Below are positions 5,718-6,235 of a DNA stretch of 6,235 bases, one piece after another. A program made the translations under genes and the position numbers. Numbering within the stretch: position 1 is the stretch's first letter; every line of letters begins with the position of its first letter. The DNA is taken from the NCBI GenBank assembly GCA_013698495.1, contig JACCUV010000131.1, positions 1-6,235 of the forward strand. Reading direction: 5' to 3'. The notes beneath the pieces were generated by a model. It worked only from the letters and a program-made list of their open reading frames with translations. It had not been told where the DNA came from and made no database searches. Source of the DNA: Chloroflexia bacterium. GTDB lineage: Bacteria > Chloroflexota > Chloroflexia > Thermomicrobiales > UBA6265.

Positions 5718-6235
5718 CTATCCCACCGCCTCGGGTCGGGTGTCTTCCACGATCTCCATTGTGTCGTGACCCACCCGATATATGCCCGCGAGTTTGCGGC
5801 TGACCCGCTCCAGTGTCGCCGCCAGTGGCTCGTCTCCAGCGTCGATGTGTTCGAAGGCGACGTTGTTGGCGTCGAGGTAGGCCTCGAAAAGCTCAAGTTG
5901 CGCCTGCCGGTGAACTGCCGCCGGGCTGGTGGCAACGAGGATCACCGGCACGTCGATAACGGCCGCGAAGGTCGCCGGGGAGCGCAAGGCAAACCGGTCG
6001 GGATGCGTCAGTGGCATACCGTACTGGGCGCTGACCCAGTTTCGCCAGGCGGGTTCGGATTCCCCCAGTTCGATCGCCCACTCGGTGATCGGGTCGATCG
6101 CCACTACCGCCGAGAAAATGCCCGGTCGCGCACCCGCCGTGAGCAAGGCCAGGGCGCCACCGAAACCGACACCGACAAGCGCCATCTTGGCCGCATCGAT
6201 TTCGCTCGCTTCGCCCAGACCGTACCCGGCTTCGG
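5718..6235 (-). CDS. Alpha/beta hydrolase-fold protein, S9/dienelactone-hydrolase-like, 5' end outside window
   Basis: The C-terminal 171 or so residues of a protein whose frame stays open to the window edge. The ATG at 6185 is internal: the 16 residues before it (ending SEIDAAK) match the helix and beta strand that lead into the nucleophile elbow of S9-type hydrolases. The downstream pattern also fits that fold: WRNW and QYGMPLTHPDRF, SPATF, the strand VPVILVATS, then a QAQLELFEAYLDANNV helix and FEHIDAGDE. The elbow reads GVGFGG instead of GxSxGG, with Gly (codon 6167-6165) in place of the nucleophilic Ser. The segment after VILVA lacks the usual Asp, and GDEP replaces the usual His motif. 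Unless the catalytic residues come from elsewhere, this looks like a non-catalytic family member. The frame is otherwise intact, with no stop or frameshift in view. It ends 68 nt before the amidase copy 2 gene. Confidence 0.75.
   Translation of the reverse strand, partial: EAGYGLGEASEIDAAKMALVGVGFGGALALLTAGARPGIFSAVVAIDPITEWAIELGESEPAWRNWVSAQYGMPLTHPDRFALRSPATFAAVIDVPVILVATSPAAVHRQAQLELFEAYLDANNVAFEHIDAGDEPLAATLERVSRKLAGIYRVGHDTMEIVEDTRPEAVG

Noticed and set aside
4201..5769. Plus-strand open frame of 522 codons antisense to amidase copy 2
   Set aside because: Despite its length, the translation has no family motifs and mirrors the amidase gene codon phase. It also overruns into the hydrolase gene.
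5718..6185. Hydrolase read as a complete 155-residue gene starting at ATG 6185
   Set aside because: The frame remains open to the window edge. The residues before this Met fit the fold that precedes the nucleophile elbow, so the Met is internal.

Overview
The window is high-GC DNA (roughly 60-65% by eye) with every credible gene on the minus strand, so transcription runs from right to left. There are four complete protein-coding genes and one cut off by the right edge. I see no RNA genes, CRISPR array, insertion sequence or phage genes. The best guess for the host is a Chloroflexota bacterium, probably Thermomicrobia-like. This rests on exported proteins that carry a twin-arginine signal followed by Thr/Pro/Ala-rich linkers, on the GC content, and on the style of the nucleoside phosphorylase and DoxX proteins. 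It is an inference from style, not a placement.

Layout in transcription order: (1) 6235-5718, the C-terminal part of an alpha/beta hydrolase resembling S9 prolyl-oligopeptidase/dienelactone-hydrolase proteins. The nucleophile-elbow Ser is replaced by Gly, and the usual Asp and His motifs cannot be found. (2) 5649-3817, a Tat-exported amidase-signature enzyme. (3) 3664-3095, a DoxX-type four-helix membrane protein. (4) 3011-2184, a PNP/UDP-type nucleoside phosphorylase or nucleosidase with two unusual active-site positions. (5) 1906-89, a second Tat-exported amidase, paralogous to the first, with a TP-rich insertion inside its catalytic region. Gaps are 68, 152, 83 and 277 nt, so the first genes may be partly co-transcribed. 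The second amidase, after the longest gap, has its own promoter candidate and a strong ribosome binding site.

The two amidases keep the complete Lys/cis-Ser/Ser triad with identical spacing and should hydrolyse amides (or small peptide amides) outside the cytoplasmic membrane. The phosphorylase-like protein is cytoplasmic and the DoxX protein is in the membrane. No shared pathway is evident. The cluster looks like accessory catabolic or scavenging genes rather than a recognised system. The points most worth a second look are the apparently inactive hydrolase, the substituted nucleoside phosphorylase and the linker-like insertion in one amidase of the pair. I found no strong evidence for a wholly new type of system.
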